A stretch of DNA of 64,000 bases from Paguma larvata (lineage: Eukaryota > Chordata > Mammalia > Carnivora > Viverridae): assembly GCA_030068075.1 (NCBI GenBank), contig CM057829.1, forward strand, positions 81,279,132 through 81,343,131, written 5' to 3'. Below are positions 34,351-46,084 of this stretch, piece after piece. The notes under the pieces are model-generated. The model searched no databases and had not been told where the DNA came from. It was given only the letters and a program-made list of their open reading frames with translations. The first letter of the stretch is position 1. The number at the start of each line of letters is the position of its first letter. A program made the position numbers and the translations under genes.

Positions 34351-36904
34351 AAGAATGGGGAAAAGGAGTATAAAAATCTAATTTAAATTTAAATTAAAAA
34401 AAATGAAGGAATTTGCATGAATCAAGGAAGATAGAGTGCCATACACTAAAAAAATGTATTAATTCTATTTTGCATCTGGGTTCTAACATGGAAAAGAGAA
34501 TATTAAGAGAAATATTCTACTGCAAATTTATTGAAGAATATTGTCTTTCAGTTCAGATAAAAAGAAAGATCACGCCCAGCATGGGCTGGGGACCACGGTA
34601 CCCAGAATATTTATTTTTAGTGTAAGTTAAACTTGCACACTCATTTTTGGACTAGGTTTTTACAAACGTACATTTTTTCTTTAGTCCTGCAATTTATCTG
34701 TAAGGATTTTGGTAGTGAACGAATGATTGGAAAAGTAGGCAAAGATATTTGCGCATGACTGTTTACTGGAATAACCATAGAAAGGATTCTGTTGGTTTCA
34801 TGATGTGTATTTAAAGATTGTAAACAAATCAAATATATGAAAGTTAAATAGATGATGTGAAAAAGGGCAACGCCCACCAACTTAAATATGTTGCAAAAAT
34901 TGATAATTATATCACAGATTTTATATAAGCATTCCACATTTGTTCTTTGGAATAGATAGCATTGTGAAAATTATTGCTAAATTGAGGCTAAATGGATTTT
35001 TTTGCAATATGCATAATTTCCATCTCCGGATCCATACTGTTTTCATATCTACTTTGTAACCATTAAACTACAATGTGTAAAGTGCAATAAATTAATAAAT
35101 GGTTATTTTACGAGTGCGTGCCTACATAGAATATGAACAAATGCACTTCAAAATGTGAAAAACAAATGATACTTTCCTCTAGGGGAATTATATCTGGCTT
35201 TATTTTTACTTTTCTGTGTTTTCTAATTTTTTTTCTACAAAGAACATAAACGAATCTGTGTAATACACTGGCACACGATAATTTTGATTGTCTCTAAATA
35301 TATGAAGACTTTTGCAGATAAAAGGTGGGGACAGTAAGAGAAGAAAAAGAGTTTCCTTATAGAAAATCACAAAGACACAGTTTGCCAAATTCATGATTTA
35401 GCCTCTGAATTAGCCTGCAAAGTTTCTAAGTTAGAGACTTATATTCGTGCCATTTTATAGGCTCCATTATTTATTAAACAAATCCTTTTCAACGGTGGCC
35501 AAATCTCAATATTTCTCTGGGAGGGTGGAGACAAATGGACAGCTGTCTTTCTTCCTAAGTAACAGACAAGTCAAATCAAATTGACCGCAGGTGTTTGTCA
35601 GTTAATCAATCAATGTATAAGAGTCTATTGATCGAGAAAATCCAGAGCCCCTTTTCTCCTTTTTCTATATTGTTTTTCTCTAAGTTGTAGAAGAAATGGA
35701 TTGAGAGAATCATTTGATTTGTCAAGTTATAAGGATGGAGTTAAATCAGGGGTAGTGACTACAGCGAAGGTAAGAAGTGTGATTTAGGCATAAGAAAGCT
35801 TACTGTTACTTATCAGTAAATATAGTCAACACCGTGTCTTTGCCTAAGTCTTTTCGTTTCTTTTAGAATGCAGATTTGCCTTTTTAAAAACATTTTACAA
35901 TGAAATATTGCAAACACATAAAACAGTTTAAAGAATTGTTCCCACCATTTAAATTCTATAAATACCATTATGCTACATTCTCTTTATTACTTGTCTATTG
36001 AGTACTCCAATTTCCATCAATCCTTCTTATTTTATAGTGCACTTTAGGGTTGTACACGTTATTATGCTGCCATCCAAACATATTTCAAAATGCATATTTT
36101 TAACTAAACTTCAATTTTTACAATGCTTTTTCCCCTTTCAAGTTAAAATCTCTTGTTTCAAAAATTGATTCTCTCCAAAACTAGTCATCTTTTTGAAATT
36201 GGAGATTCAAATGGCTAAATGTTTACCTTAAACATTTCTGAGCTCGTGTTCCTGGAGGATTATTTAGGGACACTCCCAATGATAGATCCATTTTTATTTT
36301 ATAATCCAAGTAGGATAATTTAAAAAGAAGTCATCAGAAGGGACCACCTGCATTTTCCCATCAATAAATCTGCAAACCTAGCTATATCAGTACTTGTCTT
36401 CTCTATTCCTCTTGTTAGAATGTAACTTACTAGCATTTCGCCAGATGTGAGTGTCTGTTTTGCAGAATTTAGTTTATTAAATCTGTGAAGAAGGCTATTT
36501 CAAGAAACACCAAGAAATTTAAGAAAAGAGGAGAGGGTTAAAATGTGTTTATGCTTAGAAATTCTGGGTAGTCTAGGGGAAAATTAGAAAACACCAAAAT
36601 CCAAGATGATAATTTGCGTTATGAAAAGAGATATCATTTGTTAGATTGCTTATATGCTTATGTACAAATGGGGATATGATAGACTACACAGTGAAGAACT
36701 TCTGAGCAACTGAAAAAGGACTTATGTGATAGGTTATGCAGCATCACCTTTTGGCCCGTTCCTGGCCCTTAGTTTTCATAGACAAAGTCAATGAAGGTCA
36801 AGAGGATACAACCAGAAATAATGATTGTGTAGAAACTCTGATGGTCATCATAGGGCCTACGCATGCTGTTTAATTTTTTAAATCTTTTTTCTTAAACTTC
36901 TTTT
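34351..36904. other. Mostly repeat-free AT-rich sequence
   Basis: No gene is seen. 35400-35650 has no repeat signature and is discussed as a possible conserved non-coding element. 35880-36070 may be an old L1 or LTR scrap but is too weak to call. Confidence 0.45.
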
Positions 36905-37860
36905 TTTTTCAGGTTCCACAAAGAAGACAGATCATACGGTATTTGTCTTTCACTTAGCATGATGGCCTTGAGGTCCGTCCATGTTGTCACAAACAAAAAG
37001 ATTTCATTCATTTTATTGCTGAATAGCCCAATGTGTGTATGTGTGTGTGAATGTGTGTGTGTATATTATATACATATTTAATTTCTTCATCTATTTATTC
37101 ATTGATGGACATTTAGATTGTTTCCATATATTGGCTGTTATAAACAATGCTGACAGAAACATGGTGGTATATATATCTTTTGGAGTCCAGGTTTTCATTT
37201 GCTTTGGGTAAATACCCAGAAGTGAATTGCTGGATCATATGGTATCATTACTAAATTTTATTTAATGTTTTTGAGGAATGTCTGTAATGACTGCAATGAT
37301 TTACATTTCCATCAACAGTGCACCGGAGTTCGCTTTTCTCCACATTCTTGCCAACACTTGCTATTTCCTGTCTCTTTGGCAATAGCCGTTCGAAAAGGTG
37401 TGAGGAGATATCACATTGAGTCATTGAGTCTCTGATGATTGAGGTTATAGAGCATCTTTTCATGTACCTGTTGGCTGTCTGTAGGTCCTTAGAAAAATAT
37501 CTATACAGATACTCTGCCCATTTTTTAACCAAGTTGTTTGAGTTTAGCTATCGAGTTGTAGAAATTCTTTACATATTTTGCATGTTAGTCTTTTGTCAGA
37601 TATATGATTTTCCAATATTATCTCCCATTCGGTAGGTTGCCTTTTCATTTTCTGATGGTTTCCTTTGCTGTGCAGAAGCTTTCCAGTTTGATGTAGTCAC
37701 ATTTAGTTTTGCTTATCTTTGCTTTTGTTGTTTTTACTTTTGGTGTGAGATTAAATATTTATCAGTAAGACCTATGTGAAGGAGCTTATGGCCTATGTTT
37801 TCTTCCAAGCGTTTTATGGTTTTAGGTCCTACATTCAAGTCTTTAATCCATTTTGAATTA

Positions 37861-37905
37861 GCGTGTGTGTGCGTGTGTGTGTGTGTGTGTGCGTGTGTGC
37901 GTGTG
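37861..37905. repeat. (TG)n microsatellite inside L1
   Basis: TG units with a few GC interruptions lie in the antisense ORF2 C-terminal region. Confidence 0.95.
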
Positions 37906-39601
37906 ATATAAAACAGTGGTCTATTCTTGATATGTGGCTGTCCAATTTTCCCTGCACCATTTATTGAAGACTGTCCTTTCTCAGCTGAATATTCTTGGCT
38001 CTTGCTGTAAATTAACTGATCATATATGTGTGGGTTATTTCCGGGCTCTCTATAATGTTCTAATGGTTTATGTGTCTGTTTTTTATGCCAATATCATACT
38101 GCTTTAATTACTATAGCTTTGTAATATAGTTTGAAATCAGGACAGCTGTTGCCTTCACATTTGTTCCTCTTTCCCAAGATTGCTTTAGCTATTTGGTGTC
38201 TATTATGATCCCATACAAATTTTGGGATTTCACCTTCTATTTCTGTAAAAACTGACACTAGAATTTTGATGGGAATTTCAAGAAATCTGTAGATTGCTTT
38301 GGGTAGTATGGACATTTTAACAATATCAATTTTTCTAATCTATGAGAATGAAATATCTATCCATTTATTTGTGTTTTCTTCAATTTTTTTAATTAATGTC
38401 TTCTCATTTTCAATATACAGGGCTTCCACCTCTTTGATTAAATTTATTCCTAGGCATTTTATTATTTTAATGCAATTGTAAATGGGATTGTTTTCTTGAT
38501 TTCTCTTTATGAAAGTTTATTACTAGTGTATGGAAACACAGCAGATTTTTGTGTATTGACTTTGTATCCTATAACGTTCCTAGATTTGTTCATTAGTTTT
38601 AAAAGATTTTTCATGGAATCTTTAGGGTTTACTAAATATTATCATATCCTCTGCAAATGGTGACAGTTTTACTTCTTCCTTTCTAATTTGGGTGCTTTTT
38701 ATTTTTTTTTCTTCCCTAATTGCTGCGACTAAGATTTCCAATACAGTAGTGAACAGAATTAGTGTGAGTAGGCATGCTTGTTTAGTTCCTGTTCTTAGAG
38801 GAAAAGTTTTCAGCTTTACCCCATTGGGTATGATATTACCTGTAGGCCTGTCATCTATGGACTTTGTTATGTTGAGGTACATTCCCTCGATCTCTATGTT
38901 GAGAATTTTTATCATAAATGGGTAATAAACTTTGTCAAGTATCTTTTTTGTATATATTGAGATGATCTTATGATTTGTATCCTGCATCTTTTATCCTTTA
39001 TCCCTCAGTCTCTATTTCATTTATTTCCTTCCTTCTACTAAGTTTGGGTTTCATTTATTCTTCTTCTAGTTTCTTGGAGTATAAACTTAGATTTTTTGAG
39101 ACTCCTTGGTCCTTGATCATAAATTTGTTTCTTTGATCTGCCTTTACTTCCTCCCACAAATATTATTGTTACATTTCTATTTTTGTTTTCTCAAGGTATG
39201 TTTTTGACATCTCCTTTGACCCATTGGTTGTTCAGTAGCATATTGTTTAACCTCTATGTATTTGTGAATTTTCCAGTTTTGTTTGTGTAATTAATTTCTA
39301 GTTTCATACAATCATTGCCAGAAAAGATGTTTGATATGATTTCAATCCTATTAAATGTATTAAGACTTGTTTTGTGGCCTAACGTGATCTATCCTTGAAA
39401 ATGTCCATGTGCACTTAAGAAGAATGTGTATTTTGTTCCTTTGGGATGGAATGTTCTGTATATCTCTGTTAAGCTCATCTGGGCTAACATGTCATTTAAG
39501 GCCAATTATTCCTTATTGACTTCCTATCTGGACGATCTATCTATTCGTGTAAGTGGGGTGTTTTAAATTTTCCTACTATTCCTAGTATTGTTTTTGTCTT
39601 T

Positions 39602-39784
39602 ATTTTAGAGAGAGAGAGAGCAGGGGAAGGGCAGAGGAAGAGGGAGAAAGAGAATCCTATGCAGGCTCCAAGCTCAGAGTAGAGCCTGACTTAGGGCTTA
39701 ATTAACCCCACAACCTTAGGTTCATATCCTGAACCAAAACCAAGAGTCAGACATGCTCAACCTACTGAGCCATCCGGTGCCCCA
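39602..39784 (-). mobile_element. SINEC, nested in L1
   Basis: Minus-strand copy with GA-rich start and right end 'ctactgagccatccggtgcc'. It lies where L1 endonuclease sequence is missing. No clear target duplication is visible. Confidence 0.85.
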
Positions 39785-39884
39785 AGGGATTTTATTTTTA
39801 ATAAATCCACTTAGCCAATCTATGCCTTTTGATTAGAAATTTAGGCCTTTTACAGTTAAAGTAAATTTTGCCATTTTTTAAAAT

Positions 39885-39930
39885 TGTGTGTGTGTGTGTG
39901 TGTGTGTATGCACATGTGCGTGTGTGTGTT
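39885..39930. repeat. (TG)n microsatellite inside L1
   Basis: TG units with CA/CG interruptions lie close to the L1 endonuclease start. Confidence 0.9.
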
Positions 39931-41130
39931 TTGGACATTTTGTAGTTCTTCTCTGTTTGTTTCTTCTTCTCTTGTTCTCTTCCTTTGTGACTTTTGTGGT
40001 TTGATAACTTTCTTTAGTGGTATGCTTATATTCTTTTCTTTTTCTCTTTTGTGTATTTACTATAGCCTTTTGCTTTGTGGTTAACATGAGGCTCACATAT
40101 AACAACATAACACTTATTTTAAGTTGATGACAAGTCAAGTTTGATTCCATTCTATAGCTCAACATATTTACTCTTCCCTGCAACATTTTGTGTTTTACAT
40201 CTTTTTATCTTCTGTATCCTTTGACTAATTATTGCAATCATAGCCATTTTACTACTTCTGTCTTTTCACTTTCATACTAGCTTCATAAATGATTAATCTT
40301 CTCCCTTTACTATATATAGATTTACCTTTCCAGTGGGATTTATTTCTTCGTATGTTTTCTTATCACTGATTAGTACCCTTTCTTTTCAGCTTAAAGGAGT
40401 CCCTTTAACATTTCTCACAAGGCTGGTTTGGTGGTCATGAACTCCTTTAACTTTTGATTGTCTGTAAAACCCTTTATCTCTCCTTTAATTCTAAAAGATA
40501 ACTTTTATGTATAGTGTATTCTTGGCTGGAAGTTTTTTTTTTCTCTCAGCACTTTAAATGCATCATGCTACTCCCTTCTGGCCTGCAGAATTTCTGATGA
40601 AAAAGCTGCTGACAAAGCTGAGGGTTTCATTGTAACAAATTTTTTTTTCTTTTGCTACTTTTCATATTTTCTCCATGTCTTTAACTTCTGACATTTTAGT
40701 AACAACGTGTCTTAGTGTGGGTCTTATTGGTTTCATTTTATTTAAAACACTCTGAGTTTCCTGGATTAGGATATCTGTTTCCTTCCCCAGGTTAGGTAAA
40801 TTTTCAGCTATTATTTCTTCAAATAAGATTCCCACTCCTTTCTCTCTCTTTTGTCTAGGACCCTTATAAAGAGCATGTAGACTGCTTGATTTCGTCCCGT
40901 AAGTTGCCCGGGACATGTTCACTTTTTTTTTGCTTGTATGTTTTGTTTCGTTTTTTCCATGCTCTGATTGGGTGAGATCCACTGCCCTGTTTCTATGTCA
41001 ACTGATTCTTTCTTCTGCTTCGTGTAGCCTACTGCTGAACTCCTCTAGTGTATTTGCCAGCTCAGGTATTGCATTCTTCAACTTCTTTGATTTTTACTTG
41101 GTACTTCTACAAGGAAGCACTGTGTGCTAT

Positions 41131-43215
41131 TTAGATTCAGGGTTGCCAAAATTGCCACAGAAAATAAGTGTTTTGGCTCTGATAGAGATTTTTTCCATCC
41201 CTCACAGTATCAAACTATTCCCTAGTTCTGATTCTTAAAGCAAAGAATTTAATATAGAATTAAATTGTAAGCACACCAGGATGTTGCAGATTAAGTTTTT
41301 ACCCAATTGGAAAAAGATGTGCATTCTTACAAGAACTAATTCCCTTTATATATAAGGAACAATATAATTCAAGATATGATATGGTTGATTAATTAAAAAA
41401 AAAGAGTTCATACTTCATTCCATTGATTCTTGCTACAGTCTATGAAAAGGAACCTAGGGGGAAAAAAGTTTAAAATATGTGAGAATTACTTCAAACTATC
41501 TTGCCCAGAACAAAGGTCAAGTTGCTTAACAACAGACAAGCTTCCTCAGAGCTGAAGAGCAGAGTATGCTAGCTAAACCAGGTCTCGTAACGTTTCTATG
41601 AAGTTTTTCAGATTAAAAATAAAATTATTAATTAAGAATAAAAGTTACTTCATATTTTCAAAGACCACTCTTTGCAAATAAGCTAGTAATCTTTTTTTAC
41701 CTATAATCTTTTCAAGACATGCTATCTCCCATGCATTCATTCCTTTTCCCATTTCATCAATCTCTTCCACTCGACTAGATTTTTCTTAACATTTAATCAG
41801 CATGTCCTTCTAGGTCCCATCAAAACTCCCATCATCTTTAAGTTATGCCCTCATTTTTCCATTCACTATAAAAGCCAAATCTCACAAAAGATTATATACA
41901 GTTTTTTCTCTACTTGCTCATCTTGTATTAATTTCCATTGCAATCTTTTCTTGTAACATTTCAATTAAATTACATTTATTACATTCCCATGATTGCTGTC
42001 AAACACTAGAGATACTTTTCTATCTTCCTACTACTCCACTTAGTTTATGTGAATTAGTTAGCTCTTCACTCCTTCTCAAATCCCTATCTCCTCTTGAATT
42101 CCATGACATCCATGACCTGCATGCTGGAGATACATGGTACCAAAAGAGAGGATTAGACAAAGACCAAGAGAGTACACAGAGGAGGGTAGAGACTGATAAT
42201 TAAGAAGTCCCTCAACATAGTCAATTCAAAGGGAAAACCTGAAGTTGATTCAGTATTTATTTTGTCTCCTTTATAGCTTGTTATATATAACCATGAATAG
42301 AAAAATGAAATATTTTATTGCATTTTAAATTATGTCTTATGTTTAACCTTCGCCAGTTTACTTATTCATCCATTCAACTAAAAAAAATGTGGCAAGACAC
42401 TGTCCCATTGCATTTACTGTACAAAATGAAAGTTTAAATAAATACTATATATGGACAGTTAGGCTTCAGAACTACAACAACATGTTATACATTCTAATTT
42501 TATAAGCATCTATCTTTAGCATTCTAATTTTATAAGATATCTGAAACACATTAATCCTAAAGAGCAAAAAAGTCTAATTTTTCTCTAAATCACAGAGACT
42601 ATTTCTAACTCATATCTGGCATATTCTAGTTGTATTAACAGCTTGTATTTTAATAAGAAGTTGCTATAGCAACATATCTTAATCCTTTAAGAATCACTTT
42701 TACAATTTACTGTTGGTTTTGTACAGAGATATACAAATGACTGTTTTTTTATTTATGTTATTACTAAAATTAATTGTGTATTAATACAGAATACAAAGTT
42801 TTTCTAGAAGCATAAAATGAAACCAGTAATATTTAGCTTTATTCATTCTAAGTATCTTTCCACATTGTGTCTATTCTAAATGAGGTTTTCACATTATATA
42901 GCCCATACCTACCTTAGAAATTCCTCATCCAGTAGAGTCTGAATCATTAAAGAAATGATAAATCAGACTGCAATTAACTCTCTATAACTTGGTGGTCTTA
43001 ATATTCATTGAACAGAAAGACTACTTTGTTTTTTGTTTGTTTGATTGGTTGTTTTTACACAGCTTATAATGTGTCTCTGTCTTTAATTTGTTACATCTGT
43101 TAAATTCATTGAAAAGGGCATAGCTATGGACAAATGAACATTACTCCTTTTTAGGGCTTCTTGCCAAAAATTGGAAGCTGTGAGCTGCCTTTATTGAAAA
43201 TTTCCAATTAATATT
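41131..43215. other. Unique AT-rich sequence with a 30-base tandem duplication
   Basis: No gene is seen. At 42490-42506 and 42520-42536 the same 17 bases cattctaattttataag occur with a 30-base period. The rest holds no clear repeat. Confidence 0.55.
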
Positions 43216-43221
43216 TTATTC

Positions 43222-43600
43222 CAATATAAAACAATAGTGTCTTTTACAAGGATTTCAAACTATAGAAACAGAAAAAATCACTTAAAATTCTAACGTTCTA
43301 AGATTTTCACAGTTAACACTTTGGTGTAGAGCCATATGAAATCAGGTTTACACTGTACCTACTGTGCAGTAACCTACTGTTTTCTCTTAAAAGCAATCAT
43401 AAGCATGTCTCTATATCATTATTATATCATGAACTGACATTTAATATTTCCATAGAATTTGTTTCCAAGGAGGTATAGTCTTTTCTTTTACAATCATTTC
43501 CTTTTGTGACTCATTTAAGTTGTTTCCAATAGTTTGCTCTTTACACAGTATCCCACCACCATATTTACACATTAGTCTTCATGCACTTTTCTACCCACTT
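43222..43600 (-). mobile_element. Possible old LINE-1 C-terminal/3' fragment
   Basis: 'cataagcatgtctctatatc', 'aagttgtttccaatagtttg' and 'ctctttacac' resemble the antisense L1 C-terminal region. Divergence is high. Confidence 0.4.
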
Positions 43601-43672
43601 AAAGGATTGATAAATCGAGCAACGAGCACTTTATTTACTTTTATTAATTATATTTGAAGCAGTTTTAATTAA

Positions 43673-43915
43673 ATGTTAGGCACATGGGCTTTAGAGTCAA
43701 ACCTGTTTAATTGAAGTTGGATTTGACAGTTAATAACTCTATAACCTGAGAAGAGTTACATAAACATTCTATGTCTCCACTTTCTCATCTGTATGATGGG
43801 AATAAGTATATTACCTATCTCAGAACGATTTTTAATTAATTATATCAGTTTATACATGAGAAGAACCTGTGTTAATACTTAGCAAAGAGGAAACACTCCA
43901 AAATATTCATTAAAA
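43673..43915 (+). mobile_element. MIR SINE
   Basis: 'gcacatgggctttagagtca', 'tctccactttctcatctgta', 'tgatgggaataagtatatta', 'cctatctcag' and 'taatacttagcaaagaggaa' follow the MIR consensus across its tRNA-like, core and 3' parts. Confidence 0.8.
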
Positions 43916-44104
43916 TTATTATTTGCCAAACAAATTGCCAGAATTAATGCAATGATTTATATTCCAAAAAATAGTGTACAAATATCCCTATGTTCTTACA
44001 ACATAATACTGTATTTATTACTCCATATACTTTTATATTGAATAGGCAAATATTACTGGCTTTTTGAATATCTGTGCTTGATTTTTTTGGTTTTGAAAGT
44101 TTTA

Positions 44105-44146
44105 TTTATTTATTTTTTACTTTTTTAAATACTTATTTATTTTGAG

Positions 44147-44183
<37 letters not shown>

Positions 44184-44313
44184 CCCAAGCAGGCTCTGTG
44201 CTGTCAGTGCAGAGCCCAATGCTGTACTTGACCACATGAACCATGAGATTATGACCTGAGCTGGAATCAAGAGTCAGAAGCTTAGCAACTGAGCCACCCA
44301 GGTACTTCTATTA
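44105..44313 (-). mobile_element. SINEC, short-body type
   Basis: The GA run is followed directly by 'aatcccaagcaggctctgtg' as in the older SINEC type. Target duplication tgaaagtttta (44094-44104) against tgagagtttta (44314-44324), one mismatch. Confidence 0.92.
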
Positions 44314-44847
44314 TGAGAGTTTTAAACAATATCTCATAGTTACTTTATAAATTGGATGTGACAGAAATATTGAATTATTTTTGGCCTCTCCCATTGTACA
44401 TGGCAACTAAGTTGGTGGCTCAATATAGTGACATTATTTTCATAGTAGACAATTTGAAAAAATTATTACAAGCTGATCTAAAATATCCTTATAGCATTGA
44501 AAACTTTGAGCAGTGAAAGGCATATTGATTTTATTTAATTAATTTTTTTGAGAAGTAAAGGTTAAAGAGTTTAAAAGACTTACTTTAGTAAACATGGCCA
44601 ATTAAAGTAAGAATAAGATAGAATAAACTTTGATAAACTTCCAGGACACTTCTACTAAACCATAATAGTTACACTGAAAAACATCAGCAAACATTTGCTT
44701 ATCCTCTTAAGTAAGCAGGGTTTTATTATATCTGAAATACTCTGTGCAATTCAGATGTCTGTACTGTAAGAAAGATATGTCATTGTAAGGCTAGAAAGTT
44801 CTAGAAATGGATAGTAAGATAGGCTCTGAAGGTAAAAGTCAAATAAT
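44314..44847. other. Unique AT-rich sequence
   Basis: Nothing recognisable is seen between the two SINEs. Confidence 0.5.
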
Positions 44848-44861
44848 AAGAACTCAAATTT

Positions 44862-44893
44862 TTTTTACATTTTTAATGTTTATTCACTTTTGA

Positions 44894-44932
<39 letters not shown>

Positions 44933-45096
44933 CATGAGCAGAGGAAGGGCAGAAAAAGGAGACAGAGAATCCAAAGGAGGCTTCAGGCTCTAAGCTGTCA
45001 GCACATAGCCCAAGGCGGGGCTCAAAATCACAGTCCCTGAGATTGTGACCCGAGCTGAAGTTGGCCACTCAACTGACCGAGCCACCCAGGCGCTCC
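44862..45096 (-). mobile_element. SINEC (felid), full length
   Basis: A perfect 14-base target duplication aagaactcaaattt is at 44848-44861 and 45097-45110. It has a long GA run (about 44888-44930) and a full head ending 'gagccacccaggcgct'. Confidence 0.96.
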
Positions 45097-45110
45097 AAGA
45101 ACTCAAATTT

Positions 45111-45465
45111 GAAAATGATGGCAAGGAAAAATATGAATGATATTTTCTGCTTCTTGAAATATATATGAGGAAATAATATCAATTATGAGATAGTCAACTA
45201 ATATAAACACTAGAGTCCTCCCTATGTCTTAACTATAGAATAAATATAAAGATATAGTACACGGCATAGAAAAGAATAAGTTCATGAAATTTATAGCACC
45301 GAAGGGTTATAGACAACCTGAAAATATAGATTCAAGAAAATATTAAATACAAAAATGTGTAATAGATCCTTAACAAACAATAAGATGTTAGGAAAATTTT
45401 CCTCAATGTTTGATGTTTTCTGGAAGGCAAACAAAGTCTGCTAATAAGACTTAGGTAGTTGCCAT
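45111..45465. other. Unique AT-rich sequence
   Basis: No gene or repeat is recognised. Confidence 0.5.
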
Positions 45466-45469
45466 GTAT

Positions 45470-45840
45470 TATAGACTGAATGGCTGCATCCTAAAATTCA
45501 TATGTTGAAGCCTTAACCTCCAATGCAACTGTATTTCAGGATACAGTCTCTAGGACATAATCTAGGTTAAATGAGATTGTAACAGTGGGTCCCTAATCCA
45601 AGAAGATAAATGTTCTTATAAGAAGAGAAATTGACCAGAGCTCTGGCTCTCTCTCTGAACATGCATAGAAGAAAGGCCATGTGAAGACAGCAAAGAGGCA
45701 GATTTCTGCAAGCCAGGAAGAGAAACTAAATCAGCTTGATCTTGGCCTTCCCAACTTCCAGAACCATGAGAAAATAAAGTTCTATTGTTGAGCCGCCTGT
45801 TAAGCCAGTATTTTGTTATAGCAGCCTGAATGAACACATC
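45470..45840 (+). mobile_element. MaLR-type LTR (MLT/MST-like)
   Basis: A nearly complete LTR: start 'tagactgaatggctgcatcc', 'aaaattcatatgttgaagcc', 'aggccatgtgaagacagcaa', 'cttgatcttggccttcccaa', 'cttccagaaccatgagaaaa', an AATAAA signal near 45774, then 'ttttgttatagcagcctgaa'. It is a solo LTR with no internal genes. Confidence 0.88.
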
Positions 45841-45888
45841 ACTGGTCCATCCTAGCACACATCCCTAATATTCCTGCATCCCACCTGC

Positions 45889-46080
45889 TATAGATTGGAT
45901 GCTCGTGTCTCCTCAAAATTCATACAGTTGAAATCCCAGCCTCCAAAGGGTTTGAAAGTTGGGTCTTTGGGAGGTGATTCGTTCCTAAAGGCAGAACTTT
46001 CATAAGTGGGATTAGTATCCTTATAAAAGAGGCTCCAGAAAGTTATTTTGCTCCTTACACGCCAGTAACGAAGATTAAAG
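45889..46080 (+). mobile_element. Second MaLR-type LTR, 5' half
   Basis: 'gctatagattggatgctcgt', 'aaaattcatacagttgaaat', 'gggtctttgggaggtgattc' and 'gggattagtatccttataaa' match the first half of an MLT1-like LTR. It lies in the same orientation 50 bases after the first LTR, but the two differ too much to be a pair from one provirus. Confidence 0.82.
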
Positions 46081-46084
46081 CCCA

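Larger units (their letters stand above)
36905..41130 (-). mobile_element. Long decayed LINE-1: ORF1 part to 3' UTR
   Basis: On the minus strand the order is: ORF1 C-terminal domain (40560-41000, with FEEIIAENLPNLGKE), an inter-ORF part, an endonuclease start near 39870 and later endonuclease sequence at 39100-39600 (SLTEIYRTFHPKGT-like), reverse transcriptase (38622-38987), the [17 protein letters not shown] part (38094-38170), then the C-terminal domain and 3' UTR to about 36905. Parts are missing: the endonuclease centre (where a SINE now lies) and about 200 codons before the RT core near 39000. The RT catalytic FADD motif reads FAED, and stops are frequent, so it is inactive. Confidence 0.88.

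Noticed and set aside
40915..41238. 107-codon plus-strand hydrophobic frame
   Set aside because: It is the antisense of L1 ORF1; the hydrophobic look comes from the T-rich complement.
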